Shown: positions 6,738-12,341 of the stretch, one piece after another
How positions within the stretch are numbered: the stretch's first letter is position 1
Layout of the letters: each line of letters begins with the position of its first letter
Notes under the pieces: model-generated
What the model was told of the DNA's origin: nothing
Database searches by the model: none
What the model saw: the letters and a program-made list of their open reading frames with translations, nothing else
Translations under genes and position numbers: made by a program
Source: Candidatus Nanopelagicales bacterium
GTDB lineage: Bacteria > Actinomycetota > Actinomycetes > S36-B12 > UBA10799
Length of the DNA: 14,980 nt
NCBI GenBank assembly: GCA_025455985.1
Contig: JALOLM010000042.1
Span: 1 to 14,980 of the forward strand
Direction: 5' to 3'

Positions 6738-7628
6738 CTAGCTAGGCGGGAAGCCCCCAGCCTTGGCCACCAGTCCGGGTGTGGGGCGGCCCAGTTGTTG
6801 CCCGAGCCACTCGCTGGCACGGCACAGTTCGTCGAGGTCCAAGCCGGTGTCGAACCCGGAGCGCTCCAACGCGTAGACCAAGTCTTCGGTGGCGATATTG
6901 CCGGTCGCGCGTGGCGCGAAGGGGCAGCCGCCGATGCCCCCCAGGGATGCGTCCAGCACGCCAACCCCGGCTTCAGCAGCGGCCAAGGCGCTGGCGTAGC
7001 CGCTGTTGCGCGTGTTGTGCACGTGCACCCGCAGTGGGACGTCCACCGCCTCCCGCACGGCACTGACTCGCTGGTGGACGTCTTTGGGCACAGCGACGCC
7101 AATAGTGTCCGCAATCGCCAGCTCGTCGATGCCGGCAGCGGCGACCTGCTGAGCAACATCAACCAGTCGCGACACCTCCACCTCGCCCTCGTAGGGACAC
7201 CCGAACGAGGCGGAAAGTGTCACACTCACGGGCAGCCCGGCGTCCTTGGCCCGCGGCGCTACTGCTGCCACGGCATCGATGGCCGCGGCAGTGTTCATGC
7301 CCTGGTTCTTCAGCGAGAACGTGTCGGTGACCATCACGACCAGGTTCACCTCATCGACCTGTGTGGCCATGGCCCGCGCGAACCCCCGCTCGTTGAGCAC
7401 GAGGCCGATATAGGAGGCCACGTCGGGGTGCAGCCGATCCAGCACAGCCTCCGCATCGGCCATCTGCGGGACACGTTTGGGATTGACGAAACTTGCCACC
7501 TCGATGCGCTGGGCTCCGGCGGCCAGGCACCGGTTGATGAAGTCGACCTTGGCGTCGGTGTCGAACACGACCGCCTCGTTCTGCAGACCGTCCCGGGGTC
7601 CGACCTCGACGATGGTGATAGGACTCAT
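6738..7628 (-). CDS. Hydroxymethylglutaryl-CoA lyase
   Basis: 296 residues, the family's usual length. HMG-CoA lyase splits HMG-CoA to acetyl-CoA and acetoacetate, in leucine breakdown and related routes. The TIM-barrel motifs are EVGPRDGLQNE (catalytic Arg12 and metal-binding Asp13), VASFVNPKRVPQMAD, VTLSASFGCPYEGEV, LRVHVHNTRNSGYAS (metal-binding His202 and His204) and GGIGGCPFAPRATGNIATEDL (the GGCP loop with catalytic Cys235). All key residues are present. The HVHNTR form, rather than the HCHDTY of the animal enzyme, is shared by a bacterial branch as I recall it. ATG 7628 overlaps the stop of the upstream Dabb gene as ATGA, so translation is probably coupled. No acyl-CoA dehydrogenase or carboxylase genes are nearby, so the exact pathway is unclear. 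Confidence 0.9.
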   Translation of the reverse strand: MSPITIVEVGPRDGLQNEAVVFDTDAKVDFINRCLAAGAQRIEVASFVNPKRVPQMADAEAVLDRLHPDVASYIGLVLNERGFARAMATQVDEVNLVVMVTDTFSLKNQGMNTAAAIDAVAAVAPRAKDAGLPVSVTLSASFGCPYEGEVEVSRLVDVAQQVAAAGIDELAIADTIGVAVPKDVHQRVSAVREAVDVPLRVHVHNTRNSGYASALAAAEAGVGVLDASLGGIGGCPFAPRATGNIATEDLVYALERSGFDTGLDLDELCRASEWLGQQLGRPTPGLVAKAGGFPPS

Positions 7629-7903
7629 CGAGCATCCACCACTGCCCGGTCGGCCAGGCGGGGACGCAACCAGACCAGCAGGTCCTGGTGCACGGGGTGG
7701 TCGATGTAGGCGGACAACCCAGCCTCGTCGGCGTGGGTCGAGCGCAGGACCAGGTCGTAGGCGCCGGGTCGGCCGAGATCGTCGATAAGCACTTCGACGG
7801 TGAGTAGTTCGGGAATCCGGCCCTCCATGTCCCGAAGCCGAGTGGCTGCTTCGAGCCTGTCAGCGGGGTCGTGGAGTTTCATCATGACGACGTGGGTGAT
7901 CAC
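7625..7903 (-). CDS. Dabb (stress-responsive alpha/beta barrel) domain protein
   Basis: 92 residues from GTG 7903, the typical size of a single Dabb domain (PF07876), a dimeric ferredoxin-like alpha/beta barrel. The signature is visible: ITHVVMMKLHDPADR at the N-terminus, a helix (ATRLRDMEGRIPEL), the strand VEVLIDDLGRPGAYDLVLRS and the terminal YIDHPVHQDLLVWLRPRL with its conserved His-Pro-x-His. The biochemical function of bacterial members is mostly unknown. The stop overlaps the start of the HMG-CoA lyase gene by 4 nt, suggesting a two-gene operon. GTG 7903 is chosen because TACGAT lies 7 nt before it, a leaderless arrangement. Confidence 0.85.
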   Translation of the reverse strand: MITHVVMMKLHDPADRLEAATRLRDMEGRIPELLTVEVLIDDLGRPGAYDLVLRSTHADEAGLSAYIDHPVHQDLLVWLRPRLADRAVVDAR

Positions 7904-7910
7904 GGTCTCG

Positions 7911-7916
7911 ATCGTA
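7911..7916 (-). promoter_or_regulatory. Predicted leaderless -10 box of the Dabb-HMG-CoA lyase operon
   Basis: TACGAT on the minus strand lies exactly 7 nt before GTG 7903. It sits just downstream of the pst terminator hairpin, so the operon would have its own promoter. Confidence 0.55.
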
Positions 7917-7941
7917 CTGCGACGGATTGGTCCGGCAGTGC

Positions 7942-7985
7942 TGCGTCGTTGCTGGCTTCACCCCCGCGGAACCAGCAACGACGCA
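7942..7985 (-). terminator. Hairpin terminator of the pst operon
   Basis: TGCGTCGTTGCTGG (7942-7955) and CCAGCAACGACGCA (7972-7985) are perfect 14-bp arms around a 16-nt loop, beginning 29 nt after the pstB stop. In the transcript the first loop pair can form a U-G wobble and the next a U-A pair. No U-tract follows. It separates pst from the Dabb-HMG-CoA lyase operon; it could also act as a 3' stabiliser. Confidence 0.65.
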
Positions 7986-8014
7986 ACATGGGCGGCGTGA
8001 ACCGCCCTGGGAAA

Positions 8015-8881
8015 TCAGCCGAAGCGCCCCGAGATGTAACCCTCGGTGCGTGAGTCCTTCGGCGACATGAAGATGTCCTGGGTCGGACCGAACTCGACCA
8101 GTCGGCCGTGCCGGACACCCTTTGCGTCAACGTCAGCGGTGAAGAATGCCGTGCGATCTGAGACACGCGCTGCCTGCTGCATGTTGTGAGTCACGATCAC
8201 GATCGTGTACTCAGCAGCCAACTCGTGCATCAGGTCTTCGATCTTGGCAGTCGCGATCGGGTCCAGTGACGCGCAGGGCTCGTCCATCAGGATCACGTCG
8301 GGGTTGACCGCAATACAGCGGGCAATACATAGTCGCTGCTGCTGACCACCCGACAACGCCATTCCACTGGTGTCGAGTTTGTCCTTCACCTCTTCCCACA
8401 GAGCCGCTCGCACCAGCGACCGCTCCACGATCTCGTCAAGGTTGGCCTTCTTCTCGCCGAGAACCCGGGGACCGTAGGCGATGTTGTCGTAGATGCTCTT
8501 CGGGAACGGGTTGGGCTTCTGGAACACCATCCCGATCCGGCGGCGCACCTCGATCGGGTCGACGTCCGAGGAGTAGATGTCCACACCGTGGTACAGGACC
8601 TCACCGGCGACCCTGGCCCCCGGAATGAGGTCGTTCATCCGGTTGAACGAACGCAGCAAGGTCGTCTTGCCACAACCCGACGGTCCGATGAACGCGGTGA
8701 TCTCCCGGCTCGCGATGGGCATGTTCACCTCGCGGACGGCCTCATAGTCCCCGTAGAAGACATGGACGTTGCGCAGCTCCATCACCGCTTCGTCGACCTT
8801 CTCGGAAGCGGCCGCCCGCCCGAACTGGGCACCTACGGTGGCGTCCTCGTTCGTGGTCACAATTCCTCCTGTTTGGCTCAT
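8015..8881 (-). CDS. pstB: Phosphate ABC transporter ATP-binding protein PstB
   Basis: 288 residues as drawn. PstB is the cytoplasmic ATPase that powers PstSCA phosphate import. It has Walker A GPSGCGKTT (66-74), the Q-loop MVFQKPNPFP (Gln121), the signature LSGGQQQR (177-183), Walker B VILMDEPCASLDP (196-208) and the switch VTHNMQQAARVSD (His232). FQKPNPFPKSIYDNIAYGPR is diagnostic of PstB. Two starts are possible: ATG 8881 with GGAAG upstream, and GTG 8860 (VTTNEDATV...) preceded by AGGAGG 4 nt upstream; the second would give 281 residues. The first 30 residues are poorly conserved in either case. It lies 34 bp after pstA as the last gene of pstSCAB; phoU, often next in other bacteria, is absent here. 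Confidence 0.96.
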   Translation of the reverse strand: MSQTGGIVTTNEDATVGAQFGRAAASEKVDEAVMELRNVHVFYGDYEAVREVNMPIASREITAFIGPSGCGKTTLLRSFNRMNDLIPGARVAGEVLYHGVDIYSSDVDPIEVRRRIGMVFQKPNPFPKSIYDNIAYGPRVLGEKKANLDEIVERSLVRAALWEEVKDKLDTSGMALSGGQQQRLCIARCIAVNPDVILMDEPCASLDPIATAKIEDLMHELAAEYTIVIVTHNMQQAARVSDRTAFFTADVDAKGVRHGRLVEFGPTQDIFMSPKDSRTEGYISGRFG

Positions 8882-8915
8882 TTCACACTTCCTTGGGTAA
8901 GTATCGAGATCACGG

Positions 8916-9815
8916 TCACCACCGCCGCTGGAAGCGGTTACGCAGGTAGATGGCGAAGGCGTTCATCACCAGCAGAATCCCCAGCAGGATGATGCACAAC
9001 GCCGCCGCGAGCACTTGGAACTCCTCACGCGACTGCGAGATCCAGTTGTAGATCTGAATCGGCATCACGGTGTAGGAACTCATCAGGCCGTCAGGGTTGA
9101 ACGTGATGAACGTGACCGCTCCGAGAAGCAGAAGCGGCGCAGCCTCCCCGATCGCCCGGGACAGCGCCAGGATGGCCCCCGTTGCGATTCCCGGGACGGC
9201 TGCCGGCATGACCTGCCGTGAGATCGTCTGCCACTGGGTCGCACCCAGCGCCAGTGAGCCCGCCCGGATCGACTGTGGGACGGCCCGGATCGCTTCCCGA
9301 GAGGAGATGATCACGACTGGTAACACCAATAGCGACAGCGTCAGCGCCGCGGTGATCACTGTCTGCCCCAGCGCCAAAGCCCGGGCGATGACACCCAGAC
9401 CGAGGATGCCGTAGACGATCGAAGGCACCGCTGCCAGGTTCTGGATATTGATCTCGATCAGTTTGTTGAAGCGCTTCGTGGGATCGGCGTACTCCTCCAG
9501 GTAGATCGCGGCCATGATCCCCACCGGAAGGCAGATCACTGCAGTGGTCACGATGACCCAGATCGAGCCCATGATGGCCGACTGGGCGCCGGCCTTCTCC
9601 GGGAACCTGATGCTGGGCATGTTCTGCCACAGCGTCGGGGTGAGCCGCGGATAGCCCTCAAGGAACACGAAGATGAGCAGGGCCGCCAAAGTGATGATGC
9701 CGACCGACAAGGCACCGAACAGCACCCAGCGGAAACTTCTGTCCTGCAACGGCGGCCCGGTGTCCTGCAGGTCCTGCTTGACCTGCTCCCCAATCGGGGT
9801 GAAGACGGCGCTCAT
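8916..9815 (-). CDS. pstA: Phosphate ABC transporter permease PstA
   Basis: 299 residues, an inner-membrane permease with about six predicted membrane segments: about 29-51, 79-103, 127-149, 151-170, 207-238 and 270-290. The MetI-type coupling loop that docks PstB is REAIRAVPQSIRAGSLALG, followed by ATQWQTISRQVMPAAVPGI and LALSRAIGEAAPLLLLGA, typical of PstA. INIQNLAAVPSIVYGILGLG is also a PstA signature. The start ATG overlaps the pstC stop as ATGA, with GAGAGG 7 nt upstream, so translation is both coupled and has its own ribosome-binding site. With PstC it forms the membrane channel for phosphate. Confidence 0.95.
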   Translation of the reverse strand: MSAVFTPIGEQVKQDLQDTGPPLQDRSFRWVLFGALSVGIITLAALLIFVFLEGYPRLTPTLWQNMPSIRFPEKAGAQSAIMGSIWVIVTTAVICLPVGIMAAIYLEEYADPTKRFNKLIEINIQNLAAVPSIVYGILGLGVIARALALGQTVITAALTLSLLVLPVVIISSREAIRAVPQSIRAGSLALGATQWQTISRQVMPAAVPGIATGAILALSRAIGEAAPLLLLGAVTFITFNPDGLMSSYTVMPIQIYNWISQSREEFQVLAAALCIILLGILLVMNAFAIYLRNRFQRRW

Positions 9816-10750
9816 TCGTACACCTCTCGGTACTTGCGCACCATCCGGATGCTGAACAGGTTCATCAACAAGGTCATGACGAACAGCAGCGCCCCGACGG
9901 CGAAGATGGTCTGGTAACCGATGGAGCCGGTCGGCTGGTCACCGGATCCGGCAGCGGCGATGAAGGAAGTCATCGTCTGCATACCTTCGAACACGTTCAG
10001 GCTGAGGTTCGGCTGCAGGCCGGCAGCCACCGCGACGATCATCGTCTCGCCGATCGCCCGGGAGACGCCGAGCACGAACGCTGCGACGATGCCGGACAGC
10101 GCCGCCGGGACGACGACTTTGAGCGTGACCTGTCGCTTGCTCGAACCGAGGGCGTACGCACCTTCACGCAGTCCGCGGGGAACCGCCGACATCGCGTCCT
10201 CGGACAGCGAGGCGATGGTCGGGATGATCATGACACCCATCACCAGACCAGCGGACAGGGCGTTGAACACCTCGGTGTTGGGCCAGATGTTCTGCAGCAG
10301 CACTTGAGTGACGAACTCGAGCGCGAAGAACCCGAAGATCACTGTCGGGATACCCGCCAGGATCTCCAAGATCGGCTTGAGGACACGCCGGGTCTTGTCC
10401 GCTGCGTACTCGGACAGGTACATGGCGGTCAACAGACCGACCGGCAGCGCCACCAAACAGGCGATACCGGTGATCACCAGCGTGCCGGAGACCAAAGGCA
10501 AAACCCCGAACTCCGGATCGGCGAACAGCGGTGACCATTGCGTGCCGAAGAGGAAGTCCGTAATGGGCACGGTCTGGAAGAACTGGAACGCGGGGACGAA
10601 CAGCGCCCAGATGATTCCGATAGTGGTGGCTACGGAGAGGGCGGCGCAGGCGACCAGGAGAACCTTGATCGCCCGCTCGCCGTAACGCGGACTTGACCGT
10701 TGCAGGGAGAACTCGGTTCCCCCTGCAACGGTCGAGCTGTTGGTTGACAT
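9812..10750 (-). CDS. pstC: Phosphate ABC transporter permease PstC
   Basis: 312 residues, the inner-membrane partner of PstA. Hydrophobic segments lie at about 27-58, 82-110, 126-152, 164-182, 212-245 and 281-305. Markers are GTLVITGIACLVALPVGLLT, AGIPTVIFGFFALEF, the coupling loop SAVPRGLREGAYALG and FVLGVSRAIGETMIVAVAAG. The N-terminal 25 residues are polar and cytoplasmic. ATG 10750 follows the pstS stop by only 5 nt and has no good Shine-Dalgarno sequence, so initiation probably depends on ribosomes ending pstS. A strong hairpin covers codons 6-19 (10695-10733), see its entry; this could lower pstC expression relative to pstS. Confidence 0.95.
   Translation of the reverse strand: MSTNSSTVAGGTEFSLQRSSPRYGERAIKVLLVACAALSVATTIGIIWALFVPAFQFFQTVPITDFLFGTQWSPLFADPEFGVLPLVSGTLVITGIACLVALPVGLLTAMYLSEYAADKTRRVLKPILEILAGIPTVIFGFFALEFVTQVLLQNIWPNTEVFNALSAGLVMGVMIIPTIASLSEDAMSAVPRGLREGAYALGSSKRQVTLKVVVPAALSGIVAAFVLGVSRAIGETMIVAVAAGLQPNLSLNVFEGMQTMTSFIAAAGSGDQPTGSIGYQTIFAVGALLFVMTLLMNLFSIRMVRKYREVYE
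10695..10733 (-). promoter_or_regulatory. 18-bp mRNA hairpin inside the start of pstC
   Basis: GACCGTTGCAGGG (10695-10707) and CCCTGCAACGGTC (10721-10733) are perfect 13-bp arms. Inside, GAAC (10709-10712) pairs with GTTC (10716-10719). The one DNA mismatch, A10708/C10720, becomes U/G in the minus-strand transcript, a wobble pair. The mRNA can thus form 18 continuous pairs with a 3-nt loop, spanning +18 to +56 of pstC. Its edge lies at the border of an initiating ribosome. A role in stabilising the pstS message end or limiting pstC translation is inferred. Confidence 0.6.
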
Positions 10751-10755
10751 GTGGG

Positions 10756-11736
10756 TCAGGACAGCCCTGCAGCCGACTTGGCGTCCGCGTACTCGCTCTC
10801 GAGCTCCGCCACCTGCTCCTCGTTCAGCGGGATGAACAGCGCTGCTTCAGCGATCTGCGCGTCGTTCTCCACGTAGTACTGCAGGAACGAAGCGAAGGCC
10901 GGGTTGGAGCCGAGCGCCTGGATGGACGGGTAGATGAACAGCGGCCGGCCCAGCGGGGCGTAGCTGCCATCCTGCACGGTCTCGGGGCTCGGAGCCACGC
11001 AGCCGTCGCCGTTGTCGATCTCGACGGCCTTGACCTTGTCCTGGTTCTCCTCGTAGTAGGTGTACCCGAAGTACCCCATACCACCGGTGGAACCGGAGAC
11101 CCCGGTCACGATCACGTTGTCGTCCTCGGACGGGGTGTAGTCGGTGCGGCTGGCACCTTCCTCGCCGTTGATCGCGTCAGTGAAGTAGTCGAAGGTTCCG
11201 GAGTCGGTACCCGGGCCGAAGAGCTTGATCGGCTCATCCGGGAAGCTCGGGTCGACCTGGTTCCAGTTGTTGACCTCGCTCTTGGGCTCCCAGATCTGCT
11301 TGAGCTGCTCGACCGTGAGGCACTGCACGAAGTCGTTACCTGGGTTCACGACCACAGTCAGTGCGTCGTTGGCGACGACCATCTCCTGGAACTCGACACC
11401 GCCCTCCTCACAGTTGGCAGCCTCGTCATCCTCGATCTGGCGCGAGGCGTCGTTCATGTCCGTCTCACCACGGCAGAACTTCTCGAAGCCACCGCCAGTG
11501 CCCGAGGTTCCGACCGTCACGTTGATGTCGGGGTTGGTCTCAGCGAAGAGTTCAGCCGCCGCCGATGTCAGCGGGGCGACAGTGGAACTGCCGTCCACGC
11601 GCACGGCACCGGAGGTTCCCCCACCATCGGCAGCCGGCGACTCAGTTGACTCGTTGTTGCTTCCGCCACAAGCGGCCAGCGTCATGGCGCCGACGCAGAG
11701 CACGCTGGCGACCTTGATCGAACGGGCGATTCTCAC
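10756..11736 (-). CDS. pstS: Phosphate-binding lipoprotein PstS
   Basis: 326 residues from GTG 11736. PstS captures phosphate outside the membrane and hands it to PstCA. The start gives a short lipoprotein signal: VRIARSIKVASVL, then the lipobox LAAC with Cys23, followed by a Ser/Glu/Gly-rich tether. The phosphate-binding loops are RVDGSSTVAPLT, TVGTSGTGGGFEKFCRGETD, DMNDASRQI, GPGTDSGTFDYFTDA and TGVSGSTGGMGYFGY. A GGAGG sequence lies 6 nt before the GTG and settles the start; an in-frame ATG at 11775 and the longer open frame to 12099 would bury the signal and read through the repeats. First gene of pstSCAB, with a likely PhoP-type promoter upstream. Confidence 0.96.
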   Translation of the reverse strand: MRIARSIKVASVLCVGAMTLAACGGSNNESTESPAADGGGTSGAVRVDGSSTVAPLTSAAAELFAETNPDINVTVGTSGTGGGFEKFCRGETDMNDASRQIEDDEAANCEEGGVEFQEMVVANDALTVVVNPGNDFVQCLTVEQLKQIWEPKSEVNNWNQVDPSFPDEPIKLFGPGTDSGTFDYFTDAINGEEGASRTDYTPSEDDNVIVTGVSGSTGGMGYFGYTYYEENQDKVKAVEIDNGDGCVAPSPETVQDGSYAPLGRPLFIYPSIQALGSNPAFASFLQYYVENDAQIAEAALFIPLNEEQVAELESEYADAKSAAGLS

Positions 11737-11742
11737 CCTATT

Positions 11743-11747
11743 CCTCC
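11743..11747 (-). promoter_or_regulatory. Ribosome-binding site deciding the pstS start
   Basis: GGAGG (within GGGAGGAA, minus strand) lies 6 nt upstream of GTG 11736. It fixes the short, lipobox-bearing form of PstS over longer in-frame starts. Confidence 0.75.
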
Positions 11748-11776
11748 CATATGTTTGGTCATTACTGACGCTCATG

Positions 11777-11782
11777 ACGCTA
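11777..11782 (-). promoter_or_regulatory. Candidate pstS -10 box
   Basis: TAGCGT on the minus strand fits TANNNT and would give a leader of about 34 nt. No good -35 hexamer is visible at 17 bp, as expected if an activator such as PhoP replaces it. Confidence 0.35.
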
Positions 11783-11798
11783 GGGAGGCCTTGTAACG

Positions 11799-11831
11799 CT
11801 GCGCTGAGCGCTACGTGTCGTGGAGGTGAAC
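11799..11831 (-). promoter_or_regulatory. Possible PHO box (PhoP-type direct repeats) upstream of pstS
   Basis: On the minus strand GTTCACCTCCA (11831-11821) matches an 11-bp PhoP repeat unit of actinomycetes (GTTCACC core). Two units on, GCTCAGCGCAG (11809-11799) is a weaker match; the unit between (11820-11810) does not match. It lies about 40 bp upstream of the candidate -10. Only one good unit is present, so this is tentative. Confidence 0.35.
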
Positions 11832-11860
11832 AGCCGCCGACCGCCGGGGGAAAGATCTTG

Positions 11861-11880
11861 GGCGTAACCATCGGTTCGCC
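11861..11880. promoter_or_regulatory. 20-bp dyad upstream of pstS
   Basis: GGCGTAACC and GGTTCGCC are near-perfect inverted halves (one extra T) around ATC. It is upstream of the candidate PHO box; a second operator is possible but unproven. Confidence 0.3.
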
Positions 11881-11962
11881 TAGTGTCGGCCGTTCCGTGA
11901 GCAAAACGTGACCGCACGTGCGATTATTCGCCCCCGCTTCGGTGGCGCGACCCTTTCGCGAG

Positions 11963-12022
11963 GCAATGTGGAGAACCGGCAACAACGTTGCTCGAAAACC
12001 ACATCGGTTCCCGGCAACCCCC
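11963..12022. repeat. 60-bp direct repeat, copy 1
   Basis: It matches copy 2 (12045-12104) at 59 of 60 positions; the one change is G11972 versus A. Each copy is itself an imperfect hairpin: ATGTGG pairs with CCACAT, and inside GCAAC pairs with GTTGC around AAC. A further AACCG/CGGTT pairing is possible. It lies in the gene-free stretch 11737-12341 and, read on the minus strand, upstream of the pst promoter. Confidence 0.9.
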
Positions 12023-12044
12023 CGCGACCACGACCCGCCGGGAA

Positions 12045-12104
12045 GCAATGTGGAAAACCGGCAACAACGTTGCTCGAAAACCACATCGGTTCCCGGCAAC
12101 CCCC
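12045..12104. repeat. 60-bp direct repeat, copy 2
   Basis: Second copy, 82 bp downstream of the first with a 22-bp spacer that is not repeated. Conservation of the entire unit, including unpaired bases, points to recent duplication or selection on sequence and not only on structure. The core CAACAACGTTG (12062-12072) recurs a third time at 12303-12313. Confidence 0.9.
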
Positions 12105-12137
12105 GGAGGCTGTTGCGCCGGCGGTGCGAGCCGATCT

Positions 12138-12281
12138 GCGTACTTTTCAGGTTGACGCTCCCCCTTGATCAACCGGAAAGATACGCCAGATTGCCCATCT
12201 TTGGGGCATTTCGGGCGCCAAACCGTACCTATCAAGTTGATCAAGAGGATTTCGACCTGCAGCCCAACCCAAAAAGTACGC
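12138..12281. repeat. 144-bp segment bounded by imperfect 17-bp inverted repeats
   Basis: GCGTACTTTTCAGGTTG (12138-12154) matches the reverse complement of 12265-12281 at 15 of 17 positions, with the outer 10 bp identical. Inside are two TTGATCAA palindromes (12165-12172 and 12237-12244), GGTTGA/TCAACC (12150-12155/12169-12174), and TGCCC/GGGCA around 12191-12210. No reading frame and no clear target-site duplication is seen. It may be a small non-autonomous element or a structured RNA. Confidence 0.45.
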
Positions 12282-12302
12282 CGACGGGTCCAGCAACAGC
12301 GT

Positions 12303-12313
12303 CAACAACGTTG
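12303..12313. repeat. Third copy of the repeat core
   Basis: CAACAACGTTG is identical to the core of both 60-bp repeats (11980-11990 and 12062-12072), extended here to the dyad TCAACAACGTTGA. It lies about 30 bp after the mutT1-like stop. Confidence 0.5.
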
Positions 12314-12341
12314 AGCGTCCGGCCCCATCCCCAACCAACAC

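Larger units (their letters stand above)
11737..12341. other. 605-bp gene-free stretch between mutT1-like gene and pstS
   Basis: No supported gene lies here on either strand; open frames through it are accounted for by repeats and by the long pstS extension. It holds the pst promoter region (11743-11880), two 60-bp repeats (11963-12104), a 144-bp inverted-repeat-bounded segment (12138-12281) and a third repeat core (12303-12313). Both flanking genes are on the minus strand, so part of it may be transcribed as the mutT1 3' end or as a small RNA. Confidence 0.6.

Noticed and set aside
10756..12099. 447-residue open frame extending pstS upstream, with a peptide repeated twice
   Set aside because: The repeated peptide is only the 60-bp DNA repeats read in frame. 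GTG 11736 has a strong ribosome-binding site and gives a proper lipoprotein signal, so the extension is not coding.
11963..12104. DnaA-box-like TT[C/T]TCCACA in each 60-bp repeat (minus strand), hinting at an origin
   Set aside because: Only two boxes, both imposed by the repeat, no AT-rich unwinding stretch and no dnaA, dnaN or parAB genes nearby.
11963..12104. CRISPR-like direct repeats
   Set aside because: Only two long units with one 22-bp spacer and no cas genes; not an array.
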